From: Bacillota bacterium
GTDB taxonomy: Bacteria; Bacillota; Clostridia; Acetivibrionales; DTU013
Direction of reading: 5' to 3'
Assembly (NCBI GenBank): GCA_023409735.1
Contig: JAEYRB010000010.1
Location: 1 to 64,000 of the forward strand
Length of the DNA: 64,000 nucleotides
Of this stretch, positions 7,985 to 16,800 are shown piece by piece. Positions within the stretch are counted from its first letter, which is position 1, and each line of letters opens with the position of its first letter. The notes under the pieces are model-generated. The model saw only the letters and a list, made by a program, of their open reading frames with translations, had not been told where the DNA came from and did not search any database. The position numbers and the translations under genes were made by a program.

Positions 7985-8034
7985 AAAAAAAGGGAATTAT
8001 CAGACCTGATGCTCTGAAACAGGAAGTGTCCCTT
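7985..8034 (-). terminator. Leader hairpin with T-run upstream of the ABC-F pair, candidate attenuator
   Basis: Read on the minus strand, AAGGGA (8034-8029) pairs with TCCCTT (7995-7990) and is followed by a run of Ts. Inner pairings compete: CCTG with CAGG, and CAGA with TCTG. The structure lies between the promoter at 8049-8077 and the first ABC-F start at 7948, so it could end transcription early. Antibiotic-responsive attenuation is known ahead of several resistance-type ABC-F genes. That this one responds to antibiotics is inference. Confidence 0.55.
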
Positions 8035-8048
8035 GATTGACGGCACTA

Positions 8049-8077
8049 ATTATAGCATATAAAACTAATATTGTCAT
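8049..8077 (-). promoter_or_regulatory. Sigma-A-type promoter for the ABC-F operon
   Basis: On the minus strand ATGACA (-35) and TATAAT (-10) are separated by exactly 17 bp, about 100 bases before the first ABC-F start codon. The predicted transcript starts near 8042 and includes the attenuator-like hairpin. Confidence 0.65.
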
Positions 8078-8260
8078 ATATAAAGGAAGTATTCTATTAA
8101 TAAACATCTAAAGGATAGAAAATGCAAACGAAACCATATACAAAAAGGTAAAGGTATACAGAATTTATTGAAGCAGGTTTAACTTTGGTAATAATACAGC
8201 CTTATAGATATTTCTTCATACTGAGTGAGCAAAAGAAGGCTTGATTCTCAATACAAATAA

Positions 8261-8286
8261 AAAAGAATCTAACAGCAGATTCTTTT
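8261..8286. terminator. Rho-independent terminator, perfect 10-bp stem
   Basis: AAAAGAATCT, loop AACAGC, AGATTCTTTT. Read on the minus strand it is followed by TTTTTTATTTG, so it terminates the MATE gene transcript. The plus-strand side also ends in T-rich sequence. Confidence 0.8.
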
Positions 8287-8319
8287 ATTATTTATGGCGT
8301 TGGCCGAAGGACTACAGCA

Positions 8320-8354
8320 AAAAGTCGAGTGGGTTCGATGCCCACGAGACTTTT
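8320..8354 (-). terminator. Two-part hairpin terminator after the MATE gene
   Basis: Outer stem AAAAGTC/GACTTTT and inner stem GTGGG/CCCAC are separated by a symmetrical two-base internal loop. The minus strand then reads TTTTT. It is the first of two tandem terminators downstream of the MATE gene. The inner stem and 7-base loop resemble a tRNA T-arm on the plus strand, but no other tRNA part is present. Confidence 0.6.
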
Positions 8355-8412
8355 ATTGAATGTTATTAAATTAGTGGTACTTTTATTCTAAGCTCAAGGT
8401 AATCATAGAACA

Positions 8413-9765
8413 CTACCTATGTATAATTACTGCTTTTTTCCACTTACCCGAGAAATAGAACCATACGCACAGCACAAGAGAAATCAAGGAGGCTATTGGT
8501 GCGCCGAGCCCTACTCCCCAAATTCCCATGTCCAGTACCATTCCAAATATATACGCTGCCGGTATACGGATAAGCAGAGATGACATAATACCATTAATGA
8601 GTGAGAAGGTAGTATGGCCTGAGCCTATAAACAAACCATTAAGGCAGAAAATAAATGGAACTGTAAGATAATCATAGCTTAAGGAACTCATATATACAAC
8701 GCCCTGGGCTATCATGTCAGGATCGTCGTTGAAAATTGAAAGAAGTTCTTCGGGAAACAGACGGACCAGTATGAATATTGTTGTGTTGATTGCCACTGCT
8801 ATAAGCATTCCAATCTTCATTGTCTTCGACGCTCTTTTTTCCTCACCCGCCCCAAGATTCTGAGCAGACATTGCTGAAACCGAGGAGCTCATTGCAATTG
8901 CAGGCAATATGGCAAAGCCCGTAAGCTTGCCTACTGCACCTACAGCGGCAGAAGCCACAAACCCTATTGAGTTGACAAGCGCAGTCAAAAACAGAAAGGA
9001 TGTGTTGATGGCTATGTTCTGTATAGATGTTGGGATACCTATCTTTAAAAGGAGCTTCAGCCTGTCATTATGAAATCCGAAGGAGCTTAGCTTGAAATCA
9101 AATATGAAATTGTTTCTTGCCAGATATAATATGCAAAGAATCATGCTTATTGCCTGTGAAACAATTGTTGCGATAGCTGCACCCATAGCTCCGGTTTTAA
9201 ATACGGCAACAAGAAGCAAGTCAAGTCCTATGTTGACAACACACGCAATAGTAACAAAGATCAACGGGTTTTTACTGTCACCCATACCACGCATAATAGC
9301 ACTTAAGGCGTTGTATCCAAATATGAATATCGTACCAAGCATAGTAACAATAAAATAGCTCTTTGCTTCGGAATATGATTCTGCCGGGGTTCTTATCAGT
9401 TTAAGAAGCGGGTCGTCAAATATCAGTGACCCCACTGTAATTACAACTGCGAGTAGGGCAAGTGAGGAAAACAACGTTCCGATAGTTTCTCTTAGCTCAT
9501 CCTTTTTACCGGCTCCAAGATATTGTCCAATAAGCACAGTAGCACCCACACAAAGACCAAATACCGCGTTTGTTATAACAAATGAAATTTGTCCTCCTAT
9601 ATTGACACCGGACATACTAGCTGTACCGGCGTACTTTCCTACAATTATCATATCTACTACACCATAAAGAGTTTGTATTAAGTTTGACAGCAAAAAGGGG
9701 TAGGAGAAAACTATTAGCTGTTTTACTACGCTGCCCTTAGATAGATTGTTTTCAAATTTGTTCAT
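8413..9765 (-). CDS. MATE family multidrug/cation exporter
   Basis: A membrane exporter of the MATE family (NorM/DinF superfamily) that expels drugs or metabolites using a Na+ or H+ gradient. It has twelve predicted hydrophobic segments in about 450 residues. Family stretches include FSYPFLLSNLIQTLYGVVD in helix 1, MIIVGKYAGTASMSGVNIGG, and the repeat-2 counterpart NTSFLFLTALVNSIGFVASAA with SSVSAMSAQNLGAGEEKRA. The start at 9765 was chosen because AGGAAGCAT precedes that ATG; an upstream in-frame start has no such site. It is monocistronic, ending in two tandem terminators. The substrate cannot be told. Confidence 0.88.
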   Translation of the reverse strand: MNKFENNLSKGSVVKQLIVFSYPFLLSNLIQTLYGVVDMIIVGKYAGTASMSGVNIGGQISFVITNAVFGLCVGATVLIGQYLGAGKKDELRETIGTLFSSLALLAVVITVGSLIFDDPLLKLIRTPAESYSEAKSYFIVTMLGTIFIFGYNALSAIMRGMGDSKNPLIFVTIACVVNIGLDLLLVAVFKTGAMGAAIATIVSQAISMILCILYLARNNFIFDFKLSSFGFHNDRLKLLLKIGIPTSIQNIAINTSFLFLTALVNSIGFVASAAVGAVGKLTGFAILPAIAMSSSVSAMSAQNLGAGEEKRASKTMKIGMLIAVAINTTIFILVRLFPEELLSIFNDDPDMIAQGVVYMSSLSYDYLTVPFIFCLNGLFIGSGHTTFSLINGIMSSLLIRIPAAYIFGMVLDMGIWGVGLGAPIASLISLVLCVWFYFSGKWKKAVIIHR

Positions 9766-10069
9766 ATGCTTCCTTTCGTACAAAATTACATAAACACGAG
9801 TTTATTATGAATTGAGTAATGCAAAAATTAAAGTAGTGCAGTGTTTAATTATAACCTTCAAACGATAACTATTCAACATGATTATACGATAATATATTGA
9901 GATTGTGAAATGAAAAAGTAAAGTCTTGTTATCGGTTTCTCGTGTAGATATAAGCTTGGGTAAGGTGTTCTTTGAAAGTGTACCACTATGTATATAAAAG
10001 TCCAAACAATAGATAGCCGCAGCGTTTGTCAACTGCAGAGGCTAATCTTCAATATATGGGAAATCTGAA

Positions 10070-10190
10070 CAACAGAGAGCCTCATGCTCTCCGAACAGAA
10101 CAAGGTTTGGCTGCATATAATGTTATAGGATTACATAAAACAAAAAGTCAGCGGCTGACGAATAATTCGGCTTGTTGCTTTTTGAGAGGA
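10070..10190 (+). promoter_or_regulatory. Structured 5' leader of the M15-like peptidase gene
   Basis: Three inverted repeats lie in the 130 bases before the gene: GAGAGC/GCTCTC with a 5-base loop (10075-10091), a perfect 13-bp palindrome GTCAGC-G-GCTGAC (10147-10159), and CAAAAAG/CTTTTTG (10141-10147 with 10178-10184). The last stem abuts the ribosome-binding site GAGAGGA (10184-10190), so folding could limit its access. It matches no riboswitch class I know. The rest of the 430-base gap (9766-10069) shows nothing convincing. Confidence 0.35.
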
Positions 10191-10198
10191 TGTGTAAT

Positions 10199-10882
10199 AT
10201 GGCAAATGTTTATGTTTACAATAATAACAGTAATGAAATGGAGTATTACGTGCTGGCAGAATCCGATCCGATGCCTTACAATATCGGAGGGACACTTACG
10301 CTGAGAGAGTTCAGGGGAAGCTCCAGATCCAACACCCTTTGGACGACAAGGCGCGCTATGGAAGCGTTTAATGTAACGAGAAATTTATGGGGCAGACCTA
10401 TATATGTGGGCTATGCTTTTAAACGTATATGGGAGGGAGGCCATGCGGCCATGTCCCAGCATTATGCAGGGGTTTCGTTTGATACGGGACAGAATCTTGA
10501 CAATATAACGAGAAATCAGTTGAGAAATACTGCAATAGAATCCGGTGTCTGGTCGTATGTCGAGCCTGCCTATCTGACGCCTACCTGGGTACATTTTGAT
10601 GCCAGACAGTCACCGCCTGCTTGTGCAGCTGGAGGCTATCCTATGGTGATGACAGGAAGCGTGGGAGTATATGTGCTTGTACTACAGGATGCGCTCAATG
10701 CCTTAGGATATACAGGTTCCGGATTAGACGGCTATTTTGGAGGAGGAACCAGAGCTGCGGTTACAAGATATCAAAATGACCGAGGTCTCGCTGCTGATGG
10801 TATAGTGGGCTGTAATACATGGGAGAGCCTGACAGAAGAGGCTGTCTCAATCGGTCAGACACCAACCGTGGTAGATCCATAG
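10199..10882 (+). CDS. M15-like D,D-peptidase with peptidoglycan-binding domain
   Basis: The N-terminal ~145 residues resemble zinc D,D-carboxypeptidases of the M15 type. The ligand pattern S-x-H-x-x-G-x-S-x-D is seen as SQHYAGVSFD near residues 90-99, and the third ligand is the His of TWVHFD near 137. From about 155 a PG_binding_1 repeat follows (GVYVLVLQDALNALGY, then DGYFGGGTRAAVTRYQ and DGIVGCNTWESL). No signal peptide is visible, which suits spore-associated or mother-cell enzymes. The start at 10199 has GAGAGGA eight bases upstream. Activity on peptidoglycan stem peptides is a family-based inference. Confidence 0.78.
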   Translation: MANVYVYNNNSNEMEYYVLAESDPMPYNIGGTLTLREFRGSSRSNTLWTTRRAMEAFNVTRNLWGRPIYVGYAFKRIWEGGHAAMSQHYAGVSFDTGQNLDNITRNQLRNTAIESGVWSYVEPAYLTPTWVHFDARQSPPACAAGGYPMVMTGSVGVYVLVLQDALNALGYTGSGLDGYFGGGTRAAVTRYQNDRGLAADGIVGCNTWESLTEEAVSIGQTPTVVDP

Positions 10883-10889
10883 CTATGTA

Positions 10890-11010
10890 ACAGGGTACGG
10901 GGTTGTTGATAAAGTACCATTTACAAGAAAATAACAACGAAGCTAAGCGGATTTCGAGCCCTTTTTCAATATAAACTAAACTTTATCAGTGGTCTCACCA
11001 GTACCCTTGT
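10890..11010. repeat. 121-base fold-back sequence downstream of the peptidase gene
   Basis: ACAGGGTAC (10890-10898) pairs with GTACCC-T-TGT (11001-11010). Inside it, GATAAAGT (10908-10915) pairs with ACTTTATC (10980-10987), an 8-bp perfect match. GTTGTT/AACAAC and CGAA/TTCG offer further inner pairings. There is no T-run, so it is not a simple terminator. It could be a structured 3' UTR, a small RNA or a decayed mobile element. Confidence 0.4.
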
Positions 11011-11045
11011 CACCTGTCAAGCTTTTTGCTTAATTAGGCTAAAAA

Positions 11046-11235
11046 TGTGCAGAAAATCAGGTATGGAACAAAAAATTTACAAATAATGCCGAATTCATTG
11101 ATTTAGTTCAATGAATTCGGCATTATTTATGTGATTTATCCATAAATTTATTGGTCACAGTGTTCCCTAGTTGAAATTTCGCACAAAATATATAGGTGTT
11201 TTAAATAAAGTGTTCCCCAGTTGAATTTCTGCACA
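11046..11235. mobile_element. 190-bp MITE-like element with terminal inverted repeats
   Basis: The ends are perfect 10-bp inverted repeats (TGTGCAGAAA and TTTCTGCACA), and the similarity continues imperfectly to about 25 bp. A second direct copy of the right end lies at 11161-11185, exactly 50 bp from the terminal copy at 11211-11235 (21 of 25 matches). Doubled end motifs are typical of IS21-like transposase-binding sites. The middle is a perfect 20-bp palindrome (11081-11100 with 11109-11128, 8-base loop). It has no coding capacity. I could not identify a target-site duplication. Confidence 0.6.
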
Positions 11236-11317
11236 GGAACGTATATGAATATTTCCAGCTTACCGCTGCACCCCTCTACACAGGAGTACAGCGGCCAATG
11301 CTTCTAAGTTTATTTGT

Positions 11318-11830
11318 CTATGCTTTATTTACAACAAAGGTAGGCGCTGATTTAGGGGATTTGCCCTTAATAACCTTGTGGTAATACTCGTAGGTCATGG
11401 GTTCTGTATCAGCGAGAATTCTTCCATCAACAGCATCGGCCAGGAAAATAGTGTGTGTTCCTGCGTCCATTGAATCAATAACCTTAGCCTCGAAAACCGC
11501 AACTGTATTATCATGAAGAAGAGGAACGCCTGTCTGCCCAACTTCATATGGTATATCCTTGAATTTATCAGCATCGCGGCCTGATTTGAAGCCAAAGCCC
11601 CCGATAAATTTAAAGGTTGCCTCCCGGCTGAGTGCATTTACTCCAAAAACACCTGTTTTTTGTATAATCTCATGAGAAAGATTTTCCTTACTTATTCCAA
11701 CAGTGACTCTGACAGGCTCAGCTGTAATTTGTGAAAAAGTTGTTGCGACCATACCATTAAGCTTTTCGTCAAGCCTTGTTGTTATTATGTATACTCCGTA
11801 GGTGATTTTGAAAAAAGCATTAAGATCCAT
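11318..11830 (-). CDS. Flavin reductase domain protein, like the N-terminal half of high-molecular-weight rubredoxin
   Basis: A cytoplasmic FMN-binding split-barrel protein of about 170 residues. It follows the clostridial Hrb flavoprotein pattern: FFKITYGVYIITT, then EPVRVTVGISKENLSHE, FIGGFGFKSGRDADKFK, AGTHTIFLADAVDG and MTYEYYHKVIKGKSPKSAPT. In Hrb a rubredoxin domain with two CxxC pairs follows this last stretch. Here the protein stops about five residues later with no cysteines. It may therefore act as a stand-alone NAD(P)H:flavin reductase or pair with a separate rubredoxin, perhaps in oxygen or NO detoxification. The second ATG (11830) is chosen for spacing from AAAAGG; 11842 is the alternative. 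Confidence 0.78.
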   Translation of the reverse strand: MDLNAFFKITYGVYIITTRLDEKLNGMVATTFSQITAEPVRVTVGISKENLSHEIIQKTGVFGVNALSREATFKFIGGFGFKSGRDADKFKDIPYEVGQTGVPLLHDNTVAVFEAKVIDSMDAGTHTIFLADAVDGRILADTEPMTYEYYHKVIKGKSPKSAPTFVVNKA

Positions 11831-12174
11831 AATCAGTGTCATCCTTTTCGCGTTTATTTTTTAACAAATGAACTATTTATTAAAATTAAATTACCCTAAA
11901 GGTTGCATATTTAAACATAAATTTATAGTATAGTGCACAGCCATCCGAATCAATGAAAAGTCTAAATTCATAGAAAATGAGCCTGATACCGTCTGAGCAC
12001 AGTTACTGTTTTTCTGAAGATGACCTTTGTCAGTAGTGTCTATAAAAATAAGTATAGCAGCATTATTGACTGTAAAGCCTTATACAACATACACAGCAAC
12101 ATAATTAGATAAAAGTTTGCTAAAACTAAAACAATAACAAGATACTAAATGTTTTTGAGGAAAGGAGAAATATC
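11831..12174. other. Intergenic region before the spore-surface peptide gene
   Basis: A 344-base AT-rich stretch between the divergently placed flavin reductase and DUF3787 genes. It presumably holds both promoters. I could not identify confident -35/-10 elements or a sporulation-sigma consensus, and no gene is visible. Confidence 0.3.
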
Positions 12175-12342
12175 ATGCCAGAGAAAAAAATAAAGGATTT
12201 TCATCAATCTGTGCCGGTAGAAAAGCAAGATACTGCAGCATGGGCTGATATAGAATGTGTAAAGGAAAACTCACGCGTTACTATACCATCTGAAAAACAG
12301 GTTGTTAATGCTAAGGAATACGTCGACGCGAACCAAAAGTAG
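12175..12342 (+). CDS. DUF3787-like small spore-surface protein, 55 aa
   Basis: The ORF has a strong ribosome-binding site (GAGGAAAGGAG, 5 bases before the ATG). It encodes a hydrophilic 55-residue protein including SVPVEKQDTAAWADIE, RVTIPSEKQVVNAKEYVD and a final NQK. The central DTAAWA, the IPSE stretch and the NAKEYVD ending match my memory of the DUF3787 family. That family is small clostridial proteins, one of which in C. difficile is described as a spore surface protein. There is one cysteine and no signal peptide. It is convergent with the diguanylate cyclase gene, with a hairpin between them. Confidence 0.75.
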   Translation: MPEKKIKDFHQSVPVEKQDTAAWADIECVKENSRVTIPSEKQVVNAKEYVDANQK

Positions 12343-12352
12343 TGGGGCGTAG

Positions 12353-12383
12353 TAGGATAGGGATGCGAGACGTCCCTGTCCTA
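12353..12383. terminator. Hairpin between convergent genes
   Basis: TAGGATAGGGA and TCCCTGTCCTA form an 11-bp stem with one G-T wobble around a 9-base loop. It sits between the DUF3787 gene and the oppositely oriented diguanylate cyclase and overlaps the latter's stop codon. There is no clear T-run, so efficiency is uncertain. Confidence 0.5.
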
Positions 12384-13538
12384 ATTGTCCATGCTATCTT
12401 TGCTGATTTTTTTTGCATTTCTTTTATTAGTGTACATCAATTTGTCCAGATGTTTAAGAAATTCATTCATGCTCATTTTTGATTCCGCTTCATAAACCCC
12501 ATACCCCATGCTTAAGTCTATTCTGTAGGGCTTTTTGCATGCATTATTATATTTAGCAACCGCGTTTTCTATTCTTTTAACAGTAGCTTTAAGGTCCTTT
12601 TTGTTGGAAACATCGAGTATTATGTAAAATTCATCTCCTCCAAAACGGAATATGAGGTCGTTAGATGACCTTATGCAGCTAGTTAGAATTTTCGCTGTTG
12701 CTTCCAGAGCATCATCGCCCATATCATGACCATACTTATCATTTATAGACTTGAAATCATCCATATCGATCATTATGGCTGAAAAGGTTTTATCGTAATA
12801 GCTTGCGTTGATTTTTGCGCTCAGGTATGACTCGAATTTTTTTCTGTTGCCGACACCTGTAAGATAATCAGTATAAAGATTGCGATTTTGCATATTTAAA
12901 AATATTATAAGCAGAGACAGAACAACGAAATTTATGACCAAAGATATTCCGTAAAAAAAAGTTTGCAAAATAGTACCGATAATCGGGGGTATGGTAAAGA
13001 AAATAAGAAAAAAAAGGTACTTCTCTTCAATTTTTCTGCGGTTTGCCAGCACCAAAAAAATTGAGAATGCAGTAAGAAATATGCAGTTGATTACAAGACA
13101 AATAAATAATGGGCCTCTGTGATATATATTGCCTTTATCAATATAGTACAACAAGTCGGATTTCTGCGAAAGCAGGAGAAAAATTGTGTTCAGTAATAAA
13201 TCTACGGCAATAAGAGGCTTGAGCCAGGTTGAAAAATTACTTTCCCCCTTTATTTGATAACATATAAACAGAATCCAGACACATGGCAGCAGAGGATTAG
13301 TCAGGAATATAATAAAGTTGCCTGTGTGGTTTAAAATTGGGTAAATTATAGTCTCCGGCCTTCCATCAAATCTCGAAAGAATATCAGCGATAAGCAGCAT
13401 AATGGTTATATAAACCATAAGCTGATATAATCTGTTTTTCACATTCTTTTTGTCTATGTACCTTGAGGAATAAACGCTTATAATAACTAAAATTATGATC
13501 GAGTACGAGTTTATAATAATATTACCTGCAAAATTCAT
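12381..13538 (-). CDS. Membrane-anchored diguanylate cyclase (GGDEF)
   Basis: Residues 1-220 contain about seven hydrophobic segments, forming an integral-membrane sensor of unknown ligand. A GGDEF domain follows from about 225: DYLTGVGNRKKFE, the metal-binding MIDMDDF, KYGHDMGDDAL, and the active-site loop RFGGDEFYIIL. The intact GGDEF predicts c-di-GMP synthesis from two GTP. The usual RxxD inhibitory site upstream of the loop is not kept (the sequence there is RSSND, one residue out of register), so product inhibition may be absent. AGAGGAG precedes the ATG. It is monocistronic and may supply c-di-GMP to the MshEN-containing protein at 28.9 kb, which is inference. Confidence 0.85.
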   Translation of the reverse strand: MNFAGNIIINSYSIIILVIISVYSSRYIDKKNVKNRLYQLMVYITIMLLIADILSRFDGRPETIIYPILNHTGNFIIFLTNPLLPCVWILFICYQIKGESNFSTWLKPLIAVDLLLNTIFLLLSQKSDLLYYIDKGNIYHRGPLFICLVINCIFLTAFSIFLVLANRRKIEEKYLFFLIFFTIPPIIGTILQTFFYGISLVINFVVLSLLIIFLNMQNRNLYTDYLTGVGNRKKFESYLSAKINASYYDKTFSAIMIDMDDFKSINDKYGHDMGDDALEATAKILTSCIRSSNDLIFRFGGDEFYIILDVSNKKDLKATVKRIENAVAKYNNACKKPYRIDLSMGYGVYEAESKMSMNEFLKHLDKLMYTNKRNAKKISKDSMDN

Positions 13539-13743
13539 TAGGTCATCGCTCCTCTTGGTATTTCATAAGGGACTATGGCACTTGTATTATACTACACCAA
13601 ATGGTGAAAACTCAAACTATATGAATTATTATCTTAGCAACAGCACGAACTATTATGGGCTATACTTTATTTAGCTTATAACTAAATTTTGTATATTAAA
13701 TCATAATTAATCTTTTGAGTCATGCATGACCATGACCTTAGCT

Positions 13744-13786
13744 AAAAAAGAACTGCCTCAAGTTTATTTTGAGGCAGTTCTTTTTT
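13744..13786. terminator. Strong bidirectional terminator downstream of PFOR
   Basis: AAAAAAGAACTGCCTCAA pairs perfectly with TTGAGGCAGTTCTTTTTT (18 bp), with T-runs on both strands. It lies about 50 bases beyond the PFOR stop. Confidence 0.85.
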
Positions 13787-13837
13787 CAAATGCTGATCAC
13801 ATCCTGGCTTTTTTGTGCGTCCGGAGGGCATACGATT

Positions 13838-16800
13838 CTAGTATTCCTGCTGTGCAAGACGTCTGTAAGTGTTATACCTTTCTTGTGCGTGCCTTTCGGC
13901 GGCACTGAAGAGCTCCTCGGCTGCATCCGGGAACATAGTAGCAAGCTGTGTGTATCTGACTTCACCCATTATGAAGTCCCTGAAGGAAGCAGAGGCTTCC
14001 TTTGAGTCCAGAATAAATGGATTTTTTCCTTCGTCACGAAGCATCGGGTTATATCGGTAAAGATGCCAATAGCCTGCATCTACAGCTTTCTTTTCTTCGG
14101 CTATGCTCGTCCCCATCCCTGCCTTTATTCCATGTGATATACATGGTGCATAGGCTATTATTAGAGAAGGGCCATTATAGCTCTCGGCCTCTGTGATCGC
14201 CTTGATTGTTTGATTCATGTCGGCGCCCAGGCTTATCTGGGCAACATATACATAACCGTAGCTCATTGCCATCATACCAAGGTCTTTTTTCCTTATCTTT
14301 TTACCCGACGACGCGAATTTAGCAACAGCAGCAGTCGGAGTTGCCTTGGAGGATTGGCCGCCTGTATTTGAGTAAATCTCTGTGTCCAAAACGAAAATAT
14401 TGACGTTATCGCCGGTTGCCAGTACATGATCCACACCACCATAACCTATATCATATGCCCAGCCGTCTCCTCCGATTATCCATACTGACTTTTTTGACAG
14501 GTAATCCTTCAGAGTCCATATTTCATTTAAATGTATGTTTTCATGGATAGAATCGACTGCAAGTGCATCAGTTACCGCTTTGGAGGCTTCATCTGAAAGC
14601 TTGCTGTCATTACCGGCATCTAGCCATTGTCTAAAGGCTGTCTCCAGATTTTCTGAAAGCTCACCTTTAGAAATGCACTCCTCCATGATATTTGCAATTC
14701 TATTGCGCAACTGATCTACTGCAAGATAAATACCATAACCGTACTCTGCATTATCCTCAAACAGAGAATTTGCCCATGCCGGGCCACGCCCATCCTGGCC
14801 TATAGTGTAGGGAATAGATGGTGAGCTTGCACCCCATATGGAAGAGCAACCTGTTGCGTTGGCAATTATCATCCGCGAGCCGAATAATTGTGTAATGAGC
14901 TTAATATATGCTGTTTCTCCGCAGCCCGGACAGGCTCCGTTAAACTCAAGCAGCGGTTTTGCAAGCTGGGAGCCTTTTACTGTGTTCTTATTCATAAGAT
15001 TATCCTTGTAAGTGATCGTTGTTGAAAACTCCCAGTTCTTATTCTGAAGTGGTGTCTCTTCACCGGCAGGCACCATCACCAGGGCTTTATTTGATGTCGG
15101 GCAGATATCTGCACAGTTGCCGCAGCCCGTGCAGTCCAATGGACTGACCTGTACTCGCAGTTGATAGCCTTCCAGTGCTTTCCCGGCAGCTTTTATTGTA
15201 GTATATCCCTCAGGTGCTCTAGATAATTCTTCGCCATTAATAAGGAACAGCCTTATTGTAGCGTGAGGACAAATCATTGAGCAGCGGCCGCACTGTATGC
15301 AGTTTTGAGGCTGCCATTGCGGAAGCATAACTGCAATACCTCGCTTTTCATATGCAGTTGTACCGAGTGGGTGAGTTCCGTCTTCAATTCCGTTAAATGC
15401 GCTGACCGGCAGATCGTCACCGTCTTGGTGTGCCATTGGGCGTTGAATTTTCTGTACGAATTCCGGAAAGCTCTCAGGAGCTGTATATTCGTCCTCAGCA
15501 TTGGACCAATTTGGCGGAACATTGACCTTGTGAAGTGCGTCAAGCGACTTATCTACTGCAAGCTTATTCATATCCACAATCTTCTGGCCTTTTCTGCCAT
15601 AGGCTTTTTCGACGGATTCCTTAAGGTAGCCTATTGCCTCATCTACTGGCAGTACGTTCGCAAGCTTAAAAAAGGCTGTCTGCATTATCATATTGATCCT
15701 GTTGCCCAATCCTACATCACCGGCGATTTTTAAAGCGTCTATTACATAGAAATTTATTGAATTACCTGCAATATAACGTTTAATAAAGGCGGGAAGGTTA
15801 TGGTTCAAGCCTTCAAGGTCCCATGGACAGTTAAGTACGAACACACCTCCGGCCTTAAGACCTTTAACTATATCATAATTGTAAAGAAAGGACTTGTTAT
15901 GACAGGCTATATAGTCGGCGCTGTTTACCAGATATGGGCTCCGTATGGGTTTTTTGCCGAAGCGCAGATGCGATACAGTCGTTCCGCCTGACTTTTTGCT
16001 GTCATAGGAGAAATATGCCTGTGCATATAGGTCAGTATTATCACCTATTATCTTTATTGCAGATTTATTTGCGCCAACGGTGCCATCAGAACCGAGTCCC
16101 CAGAATTTGCAGCTAATTGTGCCTGGAGGAGTAGTATCGATATTTTTGCCTTCCGGAAGTGAAGTGCCTGTAACGTCGTCTATTATGCCTATAGTAAATC
16201 TATCCTTTGGAGCTTCACTGCTAAGATTAGTAAATACTGATATTATATTTGCCGGACGGGTGTCCTTTGATCCTAAGCCATATCTTCCACCGATGATCAA
16301 GGGCTTTCTACCGCTTATATTGTTGTAAGCCTTACATATGTCAAGATATAAGGGTTCGCCGGCAGACCCTGGCTCCTTTGTACGGTCAAGCACTGCGATT
16401 CTCTGTACACTTTTTGGAATGGCATTAAGCAGATGTGCTTCAGAAAATGGCCTGTAAAGTCTTACTCTGACTGTACCTGTTTTCTTTCCCATTGAGTTTA
16501 GAAAGTCTACAGTTTCATTTATTGTGTCGCATACAGAGCCCATCGCAACTATAATATTTTCTGCATCCGGCGCTCCATAATAGTCGTATAAGCCATAACT
16601 TCGGCCGGTTATGCGGTAAATCTCCTTCATATACCCCTCCACAATGGAAGGGACCGTATTATAAAACCTGTTAGAAGCCTCCTTGCCCTGAAAATATATA
16701 TCAGGATTTTGTGCTGTTCCTCTGACTACCGGATGCTCGGGATTGAGAGACCTGTCTCTAAATGCTTTTACTGCTTCCGTATCAATGATCTGAGCCAGAT

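Noticed and set aside
8290..8354. Possible tRNA gene
   Set aside because: Only a T-arm-like hairpin is present. There is no acceptor, D-arm or anticodon arm, and the sequence works as a terminator for the MATE gene.
10026..10304. 92-codon open frame overlapping the start of the M15-like gene
   Set aside because: It crosses the leader hairpins and runs out of frame into the peptidase, which has the better start and recognisable domains.
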